Below, piece after piece: positions 15,606-24,685 of a stretch of 64,000 nt of DNA. Each line of letters opens with the position of its first letter. Within the stretch, counting starts at the first letter, position 1. The notes under the pieces were generated by a model that did not search any database, had not been told where the DNA came from, and saw only the letters and a list, made by a program, of their open reading frames with translations. The position numbers and the translations under genes were made by a program. Source of the DNA: UBA12202 sp002691725 (lineage in GTDB: Bacteria; Pseudomonadota; Alphaproteobacteria; Puniceispirillales; UBA1172); assembly GCA_965660675.1 (NCBI GenBank), contig CBFIAU010000003.1, positions 62,001-126,000 on the forward strand, read 5' to 3'.

Positions 15606-17741
15606 ATGAACGAAATGACCAAATGCCCTGTCATGCATGGCAGTCACACCACCCCTTCTGCTGGAACCAAGAATCAAGATTGGTGGCCAAATCAGTTGAA
15701 CCTCGATATTTTGCGCCAGCATGATGCTAAATCAAATCCATTAGGCGCTGATTTTGACTATAAGAAAGCCGTCAAGTCGCTCAAGGTTGATGCGGTGAAA
15801 GCTGACCTGAAAAAACTGATGACAGATTCGCAAGACTGGTGGCCAGCAGATTATGGTCATTATGGACCATTTTTTATCCGTATGACATGGCATGCGGCAG
15901 GTACATACAGAACTGGCGATGGTCGTGGTGGTGGCGGCACTGGTGCGCAGCGCTTTGCGCCTTTAAACTCGTGGCCTGATAACGGCAACCTTGATAAGGC
16001 CCGGCGTTTGCTTTGGCCGATTAAGGAAAAATATGGCAACAGTCTGTCATGGGCAGATTTGCTGATTATGGCTGGTAATGTTGCTATTGAATCAATGGGC
16101 GGGCCTAATCTTGGAACGGCACTTGGCCGTGAAGATATCTGGCATCCAGAAAAAGATATTTATTGGGGTGCTGAGGATGAATGGCTAGGTGATAACCGTT
16201 ATGGTAGCACGCGCCAAGACCTTGAAAATCCACTAGCGGCGGTTCAGATGGGATTGATTTATGTCAATCCAGAAGGCCCTAATGCTAATCCTGATCCGCT
16301 TTTATCAGCGCAGGATATTCGGGAAACCTTTGCCCGTATGGCAATGAATGATGAGGAAACCTTTGCCTTAACCGCTGGCGGCCATACCTTTGGTAAGGCG
16401 CATGGTAACGGCCCTGCGGAAGCAGTCGGGGTCGAGCCTGAAAGCGCTGGCATAGAAGCCCAAGGCTTTGGCTGGGCAAGCAGCCATAAGTCAGGCAAGG
16501 GCGTTGATGCTATCACAAGCGGCATCGAAGGCCCCTGGACGTCTAACCCAACCGAATGGGATATGGGTTATCTGAAGCTGCTTTATCATTATGAATGGGA
16601 GCTGACAAAGAGCCCTGCTGGTGCCCATATCTGGCATCCTGTTGATATTAACGAAGATGATATGGCACCTGAAGTCGATGGCAGTGGTAAAAAAGTCATG
16701 CCAATGATGACGACCGCTGATATGGCTCTTAAAATGGATCCAAGCTATCGCGCTATCGGTGACCGCTTCATGAAAGACCCGGAAGCCTTTGGTCAGGCCT
16801 TTGCCGAAGCATGGTTCAAATTGCTGCATCGTGATATGGGGCCTAAAACCAATTACACCGCAGGTGATTTCCCGGCAAATGACTATATCTGGCAAGACCC
16901 GATCCCGGCAGGAAAACCATTGAGTGATGCTGATGTTAAGGCGATTAAGGATAAGGTTCATGCCTCTGGCTTGAGCGTTCAGCAAATGGTTGAAACAGCA
17001 TGGGCATCAGCGTCGACTTTCCGCGCATCTGATAAGCGTGGTGGGGCTAATGGCGCACGACTTCGTCTGGCACCACAAAAAGATTGGGCGATTAATAAGC
17101 CGTCACAGCTGCAATCTGTGCTTGATACTTATGCTGATATCGCTAGCGCCACAGGGGCTAGCATAGCAGATGTTATCGTTATCGGCGGTGCTGCTGGCAT
17201 TGAGAAAGCCTCCCAAGCCAGCGTTGCTGTCACAACAGGACGTGGAGATGCCAGCCAGGAGCATACGGATACGGCATCATTTGCGCATCTTGAGCCGCGT
17301 GCTGATGGTTTCCGCAATTACGTTGAAACAGAGTTTGCGCTCAGTCCCGAAGAAATGATGCTCGATAAAGCCCAGTTGCTTGATCTGACCCCAGCCGAAA
17401 TGACTGTCCTTGTTGGCGGTTTGCGGTCGCTTGGTATCAGCGCTAGCGGTGATGGTGTTTGGAGTGAAGGCAACAGCCTGAACAACCAATGGTTCAAGAC
17501 ATTGCTGGATATGAGCGTGGCGTGGAAAGACGCTGGTTATAACAGCTATTCTGCCCATGACAGAGTATCGGGGGATAAGGTGAGAACGGCAAGCCGGATA
17601 GACCTTGTCTTTGGCAGTAATTCTGAACTTCGTGCCATTGCGGAGGTGTATGCCCAGCAAGATAACAATGATAAGTTTGTTGCTGACTTTATTGCTGCAT
17701 GGAACAAGGTGATGAATGCTGATCGCTTTGATCTGAATTAA
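15606..17741 (+). CDS. katG: Catalase-peroxidase KatG
   Basis: A 711-residue bifunctional haem enzyme that destroys hydrogen peroxide. The distal site Arg92-Trp95-His96 is seen in IRMTWHAAGTYRTGDGRGG and the proximal histidine in TAGGHTFGKAHG. The tyrosine of GLIYVNPEGPN and the methionine of FARMAMNDEE complete the Trp-Tyr-Met adduct required for catalase activity. The second, haem-free half is complete. AGGAG lies just before the ATG. It is probably a monocistronic unit, ended by the strong terminator at 17763. Iron or peroxide control through the upstream dyad is possible. Confidence 0.97.
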   Translation: MNEMTKCPVMHGSHTTPSAGTKNQDWWPNQLNLDILRQHDAKSNPLGADFDYKKAVKSLKVDAVKADLKKLMTDSQDWWPADYGHYGPFFIRMTWHAAGTYRTGDGRGGGGTGAQRFAPLNSWPDNGNLDKARRLLWPIKEKYGNSLSWADLLIMAGNVAIESMGGPNLGTALGREDIWHPEKDIYWGAEDEWLGDNRYGSTRQDLENPLAAVQMGLIYVNPEGPNANPDPLLSAQDIRETFARMAMNDEETFALTAGGHTFGKAHGNGPAEAVGVEPESAGIEAQGFGWASSHKSGKGVDAITSGIEGPWTSNPTEWDMGYLKLLYHYEWELTKSPAGAHIWHPVDINEDDMAPEVDGSGKKVMPMMTTADMALKMDPSYRAIGDRFMKDPEAFGQAFAEAWFKLLHRDMGPKTNYTAGDFPANDYIWQDPIPAGKPLSDADVKAIKDKVHASGLSVQQMVETAWASASTFRASDKRGGANGARLRLAPQKDWAINKPSQLQSVLDTYADIASATGASIADVIVIGGAAGIEKASQASVAVTTGRGDASQEHTDTASFAHLEPRADGFRNYVETEFALSPEEMMLDKAQLLDLTPAEMTVLVGGLRSLGISASGDGVWSEGNSLNNQWFKTLLDMSVAWKDAGYNSYSAHDRVSGDKVRTASRIDLVFGSNSELRAIAEVYAQQDNNDKFVADFIAAWNKVMNADRFDLN

Positions 17742-17762
17742 ACAGCATTATGATTTGACATG

Positions 17763-17800
17763 ATATGGCGCATGCCTCGGTGGTTTGCGCCATATTTTTT
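17763..17800 (+). terminator. Intrinsic terminator after katG
   Basis: ATATGGCGCA (17763-17772) pairs with TGCGCCATAT (17786-17795), followed by a T-run. Confidence 0.9.
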
Positions 17801-17809
17801 GCCTATATG

Positions 17810-17851
17810 AAAACACTTCAGCATCAAAACATTTCAGCATCAAAACACTTC
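17810..17851. repeat. 16-bp tandem repeat at the end of the SH3 gene
   Basis: Two 16-bp units (AAAACACTTCAGCATC and one variant with a single change) plus a partial third copy. It spans the 3' end of the minus-strand SH3-like gene, including its stop. Confidence 0.8.
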
Positions 17852-18379
17852 GTCGCTAAACACACCCCAGAGATAGCGTTTTTGTATCCAGCCTCGGATA
17901 CGGCCAGACTCGACCCGGCACCAATCTGTCCCGCAGACCATTAATTCAACAACAGCGCCTTTTTCAGCTAGCGCAATAACCGGCGAAGAGGCCGCATCTG
18001 ACTGCATCACATTAACCCCATTAGCGGTAATCATAGCCATGCGCTTTAATGATAAGGTCGATGAATGCATCCAGCCTCTCTCACCATCAAGATCAACCAC
18101 TTCACGCCAGACATCAAACTCCCGAACAACACGCAACGGCATGCCGTCTCTCTGATAGACATAAATAATGGGATATTTCATGCCTGGGCCAGTCCGCATA
18201 TGCACTTTATCAGATTTCAGTGTCATAAAACGCGGTAGTGGCTGCCCTGTGCCCTGGATGGTCACGCGCGCTTCGTTCGCTTCTGCCATAGGGATAAATG
18301 CGCCTTGCGCGGGCATCAAAAGCCAGCATCCAACGACGAGACCAATAATCAAACGGGTATATGATGACACAGCAAACAT
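17840..18379 (-). CDS. Exported protein with bacterial SH3-like domains
   Basis: A 179-residue protein with an N-terminal signal sequence (LIIGLVVGCWLLMPAQG, about residues 11-27). The mature part has two SH3-like repeats: VHMRTGPGMKYPIIYVYQR and a second unit from VNVMQSDAASSPVIAL. Such domains often bind cell-wall peptides. Similar proteins sit next to 2-hydroxyacid dehydrogenase genes in many alphaproteobacteria; the specific role is unknown. The 3' end runs into a short tandem repeat. Two cysteines (VCGTDWCRVE) could form a disulphide. Confidence 0.8.
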   Translation of the reverse strand: MFAVSSYTRLIIGLVVGCWLLMPAQGAFIPMAEANEARVTIQGTGQPLPRFMTLKSDKVHMRTGPGMKYPIIYVYQRDGMPLRVVREFDVWREVVDLDGERGWMHSSTLSLKRMAMITANGVNVMQSDAASSPVIALAEKGAVVELMVCGTDWCRVESGRIRGWIQKRYLWGVFSDEVF

Positions 18380-18440
18380 GCTCTTTTAGAAATTGATGGC
18401 GTTAATAATGTGATAGTATTAAAATGAATGATATTCAAGG

Positions 18441-18458
18441 GATAAGCGATCGCTTATC
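18441..18458. promoter_or_regulatory. Perfect 18-bp palindrome between divergent genes
   Basis: GATAAGCGATCGCTTATC is a perfect self-complementary sequence in the 188-bp gap between the SH3 gene and the hydroxyacid dehydrogenase gene. It is not followed by a U-run. It may be an operator for one or both genes. Confidence 0.45.
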
Positions 18459-18567
18459 ACCCCTAAAGTAGCAGCCGCATGTTACCAATCATTATGTTTC
18501 AGGGCTTGTATCCCTTGGCTTGGGTGATATGTTATGGCTAACAACCAATAGATAAGGTTTAAGGGTC

Positions 18568-19554
18568 ATGGCTAATAGAGATCAAATTGTTATATTAACG
18601 CGCAAACTGCCTGATAGCGTCGAAACCCGAATGCGTGAGCTATTCAATGCCGAACTCAATCAGACGGATACCCCATTAACGCCAGATGAGCTTAAGCAAG
18701 CGGTTGCACGGGCGCATGTGCTGGTGCCGACGGTAACAGATCGCATTGATAAGGACATCATTGAAGCGGCAGGCCCACAGCTCAAATTAATTGCATCATT
18801 TGGAACAGGTGTTGATCATATTGACCTGCAAGCCGCGCGAAAGGCAGGGATTATTGTTACCAACACACCAGGTGTGTTAACCGAAGATACGGCTGATGTT
18901 GTTATGTCACTTATTTTATCGGTGCCGCGCCGTCTTGCCGAAGGCGATGCGCTCGTCCGCAGTGGAAAGTGGAATGGCTGGGCGCCAACAGGTATGCTTG
19001 GTCACCGCATTAATGGCAAGCGCCTTGGTATTATTGGACTTGGCCGGATTGGTCAGGCGGTGGCAAGACGGGCTCGCGGCTTTGGTATGTCGATCCATTA
19101 CCATAATCGCCACCCTGTTCACCCAGAGATTGAACAAGAGCTTGAAGCGACATATTGGCAAGATATTGATCAAATGCTCTCACGCATGGATATCATTTCA
19201 TTGAATTGCCCTTACACACCAGCAACGCATCATTTATTATCGCGCGAGCGATTGAGCAGAATGCCTAATCATGCCTATCTGGTTAATGCGGCGCGTGGCG
19301 GAGTTGTTGATGAAACGGCTTTGACTGAATTACTCGAACATGGTCAGATTGCCGGTGCCGGGCTTGATGTCTATGAAAAAGAGCCAAATATCACCGCCGC
19401 TTTGCTCAAGATGCCTAATGTCGTGCTATTGCCGCATATTGGCTCTGCCACGATTGAGGGGCGGTTAAGCATGGGCGATAAAGTGATTATCAATATTCGC
19501 ACCTTCATTGATGGACATTCGCCACCAGATCGCGTGATTGATGGCATGATTTAG
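18568..19554 (+). CDS. D-2-hydroxyacid dehydrogenase (glyoxylate/hydroxypyruvate reductase-like)
   Basis: A 328-residue NAD(P)-dependent D-isomer 2-hydroxyacid dehydrogenase. The Rossmann motif is LGIIGLGRIGQAVARRA (about 151-167). The catalytic Arg, Glu and His are in NAARGGVVDE, LDVYEKEP and LLPHIGSAT. The family reduces glyoxylate or hydroxypyruvate, or oxidises D-glycerate; the exact substrate cannot be read from the sequence. Its stop overlaps the convergent thiF-like gene by 4 nt. Confidence 0.88.
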   Translation: MANRDQIVILTRKLPDSVETRMRELFNAELNQTDTPLTPDELKQAVARAHVLVPTVTDRIDKDIIEAAGPQLKLIASFGTGVDHIDLQAARKAGIIVTNTPGVLTEDTADVVMSLILSVPRRLAEGDALVRSGKWNGWAPTGMLGHRINGKRLGIIGLGRIGQAVARRARGFGMSIHYHNRHPVHPEIEQELEATYWQDIDQMLSRMDIISLNCPYTPATHHLLSRERLSRMPNHAYLVNAARGGVVDETALTELLEHGQIAGAGLDVYEKEPNITAALLKMPNVVLLPHIGSATIEGRLSMGDKVIINIRTFIDGHSPPDRVIDGMI

Positions 19555-20321
19555 CTGTGGCAAACAGGGCAATCAGGGCGTTTATTGACCGCGATTGTCT
19601 GCATATGATGATCAAGACCATCATACATTAACATCTTACCGCTCAGGTCATGTCCAAATACAGGATCAGGGTAGAGGCATTGGCGCATCACTTCCATCGC
19701 CATCATAGCCCCTAAAATACCTGTAATTGGTCCCAAAATACCAACCTCCGAACAGCGCGGCAAGTCGCTAACGCCGCTAATATCCGGGAACAGACATGAA
19801 AAACATGGGGCATTCCTGTCAACCCCAGAGCGAAAGCTGGCTATCTGACCTTCAAATCGGCTCGCCCCCGCAAACACCATAACCGCGCCATTATTATGGC
19901 AGGTCTGATTGATCAGGCTTCGTGTCACCGCCTGATCGGTGGCATCGGCGACAATTATCCCTTTGCCAATAATCGCATCAGCGTTGCCAATATCCAGCCA
20001 CGCATCTATGGCGGTGACGCTAACCGACGGATTAAGCCGGCTTGCCCATGCGGCGGCGGTACTTGCTTTCGGCGCGCCGATATCATCAGCAGTAAAGCAA
20101 ATCTGACGATTTAGGTTTGATAAATCAACTGTATCACCATCAACAATCGTCATCTGACCAATCCCGGCCGCCACCATATATGCAAGCGCAGGTGCGCCAA
20201 GCCCGCCTGCCCCAACAAGCAGAACTTGTGCGGATTGCAATCGCTCCTGATGGGCATCGGTCATATCCCGAAGAATTAACTGACGGGCATAGCGATAGAG
20301 ATCATCATCATGTAATGTCAT
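19551..20321 (-). CDS. HesA/MoeB/ThiF-family adenylyltransferase
   Basis: A 256-residue E1-like protein that adenylates the C-terminus of a ubiquitin-like sulphur carrier (MoaD or ThiS). The nucleotide-binding segment is VLLVGAGGLGAPALAYM (about 32-48), followed by DLSNLNRQICF. The catalytic cysteine is in LPRCSEVGILGP. Zinc is bound by CFSC and the C-terminal CPVC. There is no rhodanese domain. It overlaps dut by one base and is the last gene of ubiE-ubiB-coaBC-dut. Whether it serves molybdopterin or thiamine cannot be decided; the molybdenum hydroxylase genes at 63 kb show the cell needs MoeB activity. Confidence 0.88.
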   Translation of the reverse strand: MTLHDDDLYRYARQLILRDMTDAHQERLQSAQVLLVGAGGLGAPALAYMVAAGIGQMTIVDGDTVDLSNLNRQICFTADDIGAPKASTAAAWASRLNPSVSVTAIDAWLDIGNADAIIGKGIIVADATDQAVTRSLINQTCHNNGAVMVFAGASRFEGQIASFRSGVDRNAPCFSCLFPDISGVSDLPRCSEVGILGPITGILGAMMAMEVMRQCLYPDPVFGHDLSGKMLMYDGLDHHMQTIAVNKRPDCPVCHS

Positions 20322-20803
20322 CAGCTCCCCTCATTTTGGGCATCGCGGCTATCAAAGCCTGTTGAGCCAAAGCCGCCCTTGCCGCGCTCGGTTTCATCCA
20401 GATCATCGACCAGTGTGATATTGGCTTGGCAGACAGGGGCAATAATTAATTGGGCAATCCGCATACCCCGGCTAATGGTCATCGGTGCATTGCCTAGATT
20501 GATCAGAATAACCAAAATCTCACCTCGATAATCCGCGTCAATAGTGCCGGGGGCATTGGCAACAGTCAGCCCGTGTTTAGCGGCTAGCCCTGATCGTGGT
20601 CTGACCTGGCCTTCAAACCCCGATGGTATAGCCATGGCTAATCCGGTTGGGATGCTATGGCGTGCGCCGGGGGTTAAGATGATATCAGCGTCAATGGCGG
20701 CGGCTAAATCCAGACCGGCGGCAGAGGCGGTTTGATAGGCTGGCAGAGGCAGGCCAGCATGATGGGCTAAAGGCATTAGTTTTAGCTCAGGCTGCTTGAT
20801 CAT
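20321..20803 (-). CDS. dut: Deoxyuridine 5'-triphosphate nucleotidohydrolase
   Basis: A 160-residue trimeric dUTPase that hydrolyses dUTP to dUMP and prevents uracil entering DNA. All five family motifs are present: AGLDLAAA, RPRSGLAAKHG, NAPGTIDADYRGE, RGMRIAQLII and the C-terminal P-loop-like RGKGGFGSTG. It overlaps coaBC by 4 nt and thiF by one base, so the three are translationally coupled. Confidence 0.96.
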   Translation of the reverse strand: MIKQPELKLMPLAHHAGLPLPAYQTASAAGLDLAAAIDADIILTPGARHSIPTGLAMAIPSGFEGQVRPRSGLAAKHGLTVANAPGTIDADYRGEILVILINLGNAPMTISRGMRIAQLIIAPVCQANITLVDDLDETERGKGGFGSTGFDSRDAQNEGS

Positions 20804-22308
20804 GCTGATATCTCCTTCACTATGCGGCTGACAAGCTGGTCGGCGAGATCATGTTTCGACATTTCTGGCCATGGTTCAACACCATTTTCGGTGACTAAAT
20901 GCACCATATTAAAATCACTCCCGAAAACGGGTTGATCATCTTGTCCAACATCATTAGCCAAAATCCAATCGGCTTTTTTACGAAGCCGCTTGGCTATCGC
21001 ATAATTGACCACATCATCGGTTTCAGCGGCAAAGCCTATGACCAGTTTTGGCCGCATTTTATGATCAGCAATCGTTGCTAAAATATCAGGGTTTTGCTGT
21101 AAGATTAGCTGTGGCGCATCACCAGTATCGGATTTTTTAATTTTTCCAGCACCGGAACCAGAATTAGCACCATTATTGGCACCAGAATTAGCACCAGAAT
21201 TAGCAATAGCGAAATCACCAACGGCGGCGGCGCAAACAGCAATATCCGCAGGCATGGCAGCAAGCGATGCGGTCAGCATGTCTTGGGCTGTTTCTACCGC
21301 CACAACATGAACGCCGGGCGGCGGCGGCATATTGACAGGGCCTGAAATAAGCGTGACTTTAGCGCCTTGCCGGGCAAGGGCGGCGGCAATGGCATGACCT
21401 TGCTTGCCTGATGAGCGATTGGCAATATAGCGGACCCGATCAATAGGTTCATGCGTTGGGCCTGATGTGACCAATGCTGTCTTGCCATTTAATCTACCGC
21501 TTCCGGGTAAAATATGGCTAATGGCATTAATGATCTGCGGGGTTTCAGCCAGACGCCCGGCGCCATCCTCGCCACATGCCATATCGCCACTATCAGGACC
21601 AACAAAGCTAATGCCCCTTATTTTCAACTGGCGCTGATTGGCTTGGGTCGCTGGATGCGCCCACATAAATGGGTTCATAGCAGGTGCGATTAATATCGGC
21701 GCGTCGGTGGCCAGCAGAACAGTGCTTGCCAGATCATCGGCAAAGCCATAGGCCATTTTTGCCATGATATTTGCTGTTGCTGGCGCAATGACAATGGCAT
21801 CGGCCTCGCGCGCGAGCCGGATATGCCCCATTTCGGCTTCGTCTGTCAGCGAGAATAGTTCCGTATAGGTGGTCTCACCGCTTAATGCTGAAACCGATAA
21901 CGGGGTGATAAACTGCTCAGCCGATGCTGTCATGAGGCAGCGGATGTGCCAGCCTTTATCTTTTATCCGGCGGATCAGCTCAAGCGATTTATAGGCGGCG
22001 ATACCGCCACTTATGATCAATAAAATGCGTGGAGGTTCTGGGATTGCAGTAACGGCTGGGTTGACGACAGGGCTGACATTGCCATGGTTTGAGGCGATTG
22101 GCTTGGGCTGACCTGATGGCTCAACACTCAGCGTTTCGGGATCAACGGTGATGCCGCGCGCTTTTAACGCCTGCCAGATGCGGATACGGGCATATTCAGG
22201 AAACTGACCACGGGCGCGATAGTTGCTGACAGCACTTGGGCCAACGCCTAAGAGGGTTTGAACCTGTGCTGCGCCGCCTAAAGCTTCAATAATGGAATCC
22301 ATATCCAT
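20800..22308 (-). CDS. coaBC: Bifunctional CoaBC with an N-terminal helix-turn-helix domain
   Basis: This 502-residue protein makes 4'-phosphopantetheine from phosphopantothenate and cysteine. Residues 1-60 form a Cro/YdaS-like helix-turn-helix (QVQTLLGVGPSAVSNYRARG), followed by a Pro/Asn-rich linker to residue 91. The flavoprotein decarboxylase starts at PPRILLIISGGIAAYKS, with the PxMNxxMW motif (APAMNPFMW) and active-site cysteine in MACGEDGAGRLAE. The synthetase half has TSGPTHEPIDRVRYIANRS and KIKK. Ahead of KIKK is an Asn-Ser-Gly-Ala insertion made of four 12-nt repeats (21157-21204). Standalone HTH proteins of this type exist; fusion to CoaBC is unusual. Upstream paired palindromes suggest it represses itself. 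Confidence 0.93.
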   Translation of the reverse strand: MDMDSIIEALGGAAQVQTLLGVGPSAVSNYRARGQFPEYARIRIWQALKARGITVDPETLSVEPSGQPKPIASNHGNVSPVVNPAVTAIPEPPRILLIISGGIAAYKSLELIRRIKDKGWHIRCLMTASAEQFITPLSVSALSGETTYTELFSLTDEAEMGHIRLAREADAIVIAPATANIMAKMAYGFADDLASTVLLATDAPILIAPAMNPFMWAHPATQANQRQLKIRGISFVGPDSGDMACGEDGAGRLAETPQIINAISHILPGSGRLNGKTALVTSGPTHEPIDRVRYIANRSSGKQGHAIAAALARQGAKVTLISGPVNMPPPPGVHVVAVETAQDMLTASLAAMPADIAVCAAAVGDFAIANSGANSGANNGANSGSGAGKIKKSDTGDAPQLILQQNPDILATIADHKMRPKLVIGFAAETDDVVNYAIAKRLRKKADWILANDVGQDDQPVFGSDFNMVHLVTENGVEPWPEMSKHDLADQLVSRIVKEISA

Positions 22309-22325
22309 GATAGATTATCCTCATG

Positions 22326-22374
22326 TTTCACAAAATGTGAAGCAATGATAATTTGTATTTCACAAAATGTAAAG
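22326..22374 (-). promoter_or_regulatory. coaBC promoter with two phased palindromic operators
   Basis: Two 17-bp copies, 22326-22342 and 22358-22374, differ at one base (TTTCACAAAATGTGAAG and TTTCACAAAATGTAAAG). The first contains the perfect dyad TTCACA-AAA-TGTGAA. Their starts are 32 bp apart, about three helical turns. On the minus strand TTTACA (22373-22368), 17 bp and TATCAT (22350-22345) form a promoter. The upstream copy covers the -35 and the downstream copy covers the predicted start near 22338. The region is the whole ubiB-coaBC gap. Confidence 0.7.
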
Positions 22375-23892
22375 TCATGCAGCATTATTATGCGCCCTGC
22401 CATGAGTTTTACCATGAGTTTTGCCATGCTCTTTCGCATAATCAAGACAATGATCTTGCCACATTTTCAGCAAAACATGATCGCTAGCATGATCACATTC
22501 CATCAAGACAGGCATTAGTGGAGCCAGCGAGCGATCCATATCCTGCATTAAACACTCCATAAATCGGTGCATCAGGGATGGCTCAGATGACGGCGGGGGA
22601 TCGACCGAGTGATGCGCCGCGCTGATGACCGAATTAAGATCATGAATAAGCCCGTCAAGCATAAGCAGAGTTCGATGCAAAATTGGCCAAGAGGGAGCGA
22701 TTTGAATATTAAATTGTCTGGCGATATTAAAAATCGTCTTGATTTGCGCGAAGACATCATCGCCCGTATTATCGCCCATATTATCACCTGTACCATTACT
22801 TGAATTAGTGACGAAAGCCTGCTCAATAGCGGCGCTTAATGCGCTGATATCAGTATGGCTGGGGATGAAACCAGCCTGTTGATGCAAATGAATAAGCAAT
22901 GCCGTGTTGCGATACTGTATCGCTATCAAGACAGCGAGCAGAAATTGCCGATCACCAGGAGCAAGCTGTCCGATTAGTCCGAAATCGAGAAAAACCATCT
23001 GGCCTTCGGGGTTCAGCATGATATTACCTGCATGCGGGTCACCATGAAACCAGCCATCGATAAAGATATGCTTAAAATAAAGTGCCGTGAGCTGATTGAT
23101 GATATTAGCCGGGTCAATATCGCTGGCGATCAGTTTAGCCTGATCTGTGATCTGCTCACCGTTATGATAGTCCATTACTAGCATATCATGATGCGTATAT
23201 TGCCAGTACACTTTGGGCATCACAATATGAGGCAAATGCTGAGTATGTTTGGCAAATCGCGTCATATGATAGGCTTCAACGCGCAAATCACATTCTTTAT
23301 CAATCGCCCTGCCGCATTGTTCTAACAGGTCATCACATTGAACGATCTGAGATTGCGGCAACAGCCATTGGCAAAACTGATAGGCAAGTTTGATCAGCTG
23401 CAAATCAGCAAGCAATCGCATCTTAATTTTAGGCCGTAATAGCTTAATCGCCAGATCATCACCACAGTCATTGTGCCCCCGATACACAACCGCGACAGAG
23501 CCAGCGGCAATAGGATGTGGCATAATCCTAAGATTGTGTTCAGCCGATATTAGGGCAAGCCGCTTCGCCATCTGCTTATGTTTTAAGGGGGCGACGTCAT
23601 CATGAAGTATGGCCAGACGATGCGCTAAATCCGTGCCAATTAAATCTGACCGCATGGCCAGAGTTTGCCCCAATTTCACAAAGCCTGGGCCAAGCTGATT
23701 GAGCCGATCTGGCAGCTCAGCCAAAACAGATTGCCGGCGCCATGAGAAAATAATATCAACATAGCGTAAGCACAAGAAAACCATGCGCCGATGACGAAAG
23801 GTGTTGGCAATCGCGCCAGCGATGCCGCAACGCAAGGCAAAACTGGTCAGCAAGAGCAGACGCCAAACCATTAGCCAGCTTTCCATCCGCAA
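22375..23892 (-). CDS. ubiB: UbiB-family kinase-like protein for ubiquinone biosynthesis
   Basis: A 505-residue ADCK/UbiB atypical kinase-like protein required for aerobic ubiquinone synthesis, probably as an ATPase. The family KxGQ signature is in GFVKLGQTLAMRSDL, the invariant lysine in DLAIKLLRP, and the catalytic-like loop and metal site in HGDPHAGNIM and FLDFGLIGQLAP. Hydrophobic segments near the N-terminus suggest membrane association, but the C-terminal helical pair seen in E. coli UbiB is not clear. It has three 12-nt repeats (22759-22794, GDN-type) and a His-Gly-Lys-Thr repeat close to the C-terminus (22401-22424). It starts inside the ubiE end. Confidence 0.92.
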   Translation of the reverse strand: MRMESWLMVWRLLLLTSFALRCGIAGAIANTFRHRRMVFLCLRYVDIIFSWRRQSVLAELPDRLNQLGPGFVKLGQTLAMRSDLIGTDLAHRLAILHDDVAPLKHKQMAKRLALISAEHNLRIMPHPIAAGSVAVVYRGHNDCGDDLAIKLLRPKIKMRLLADLQLIKLAYQFCQWLLPQSQIVQCDDLLEQCGRAIDKECDLRVEAYHMTRFAKHTQHLPHIVMPKVYWQYTHHDMLVMDYHNGEQITDQAKLIASDIDPANIINQLTALYFKHIFIDGWFHGDPHAGNIMLNPEGQMVFLDFGLIGQLAPGDRQFLLAVLIAIQYRNTALLIHLHQQAGFIPSHTDISALSAAIEQAFVTNSSNGTGDNMGDNTGDDVFAQIKTIFNIARQFNIQIAPSWPILHRTLLMLDGLIHDLNSVISAAHHSVDPPPSSEPSLMHRFMECLMQDMDRSLAPLMPVLMECDHASDHVLLKMWQDHCLDYAKEHGKTHGKTHGRAHNNAA

Positions 23893-24644
23893 TGAATAGC
23901 AGCAATGCCGCCACTTAAATCACGATGCCGAACACGGGCAAATCCTGCCAAGCCCATCATAGCAGCAAGAGTTTCTTGATCGGGGAAGCGTTTGATCGAT
24001 TCGACCAGATAGCGATAAGAGGCAGCGTCCCTGGCGATTAAAGCCCCCATGCCGGGCAGCATCTCTGACCATAGTGAATACACAGCAGATAATGGCCGGT
24101 TGCGAACATGACTAAACTCAAGGCAATAGAAACGGCCACCAGGCTTGAGGAGACGCAACGCCTGCCGAAGCGCGGCATCACGATCAGTGACATTGCGCAA
24201 GCCAAATGAAATGGTCACCACATCAGCCGACTGATCAGCTAAGGGCAAGGCGCTAGCATCACCAGCCACCCATTGCAAGGCATGTCCAAACGGATATAAA
24301 TCAGGCCGTTCACGCCCCGCCATCATCATATCAGTGTTGATATCACAGATCAGCGCAGACTTACCCCCGCGCTTGAGAAATCGGCAGGCAATATCACCAG
24401 TACCGCCAGCAAGATCAATCAGCTGTTGATCAGGCGCAGGCGCGATCATATTCATCAACTGATCTTTCCAGACGCGATGAATACCAAGGCTCATCACATC
24501 ATTCATGATATCATAAGATGCGGCAACAGAGCGAAAGACATCATTAACACGTTGCTGTTTGGTAGATGCTGGAATAATTTGATCACCAAAATCAACAAGA
24601 GCGCTATTATTCTTGTCAGTATCATATGTGCTGGATTTAGTCAT
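23871..24644 (-). CDS. ubiE: Demethylmenaquinone/2-methoxy-6-polyprenyl-benzoquinol methyltransferase
   Basis: A 257-residue SAM-dependent C-methyltransferase of ubiquinone biosynthesis. It shows VNDVFRSVAASYDIMNDVMS at the start, the SAM loop LIDLAGGTGDIACRF, and the family signatures ISFGLRNVTDRDAALR and GGRFYCLEFS. It is the first gene of the minus-strand operon ubiE-ubiB-coaBC-dut-thiF and is divergent from mutM with only 41 bp between them, an arrangement typical of alphaproteobacteria. Confidence 0.95.
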   Translation of the reverse strand: MTKSSTYDTDKNNSALVDFGDQIIPASTKQQRVNDVFRSVAASYDIMNDVMSLGIHRVWKDQLMNMIAPAPDQQLIDLAGGTGDIACRFLKRGGKSALICDINTDMMMAGRERPDLYPFGHALQWVAGDASALPLADQSADVVTISFGLRNVTDRDAALRQALRLLKPGGRFYCLEFSHVRNRPLSAVYSLWSEMLPGMGALIARDAASYRYLVESIKRFPDQETLAAMMGLAGFARVRHRDLSGGIAAIHCGWKAG

Positions 24645-24685
24645 AATCTACCATATATCATGCGCCATAGATAAAGGAAGCCATA

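Noticed and set aside
18441..18458. Cyanobacterial HIP1 element
   Set aside because: The core GCGATCGC matches, but it is a single copy inside a longer palindrome in a genome that is clearly not cyanobacterial.
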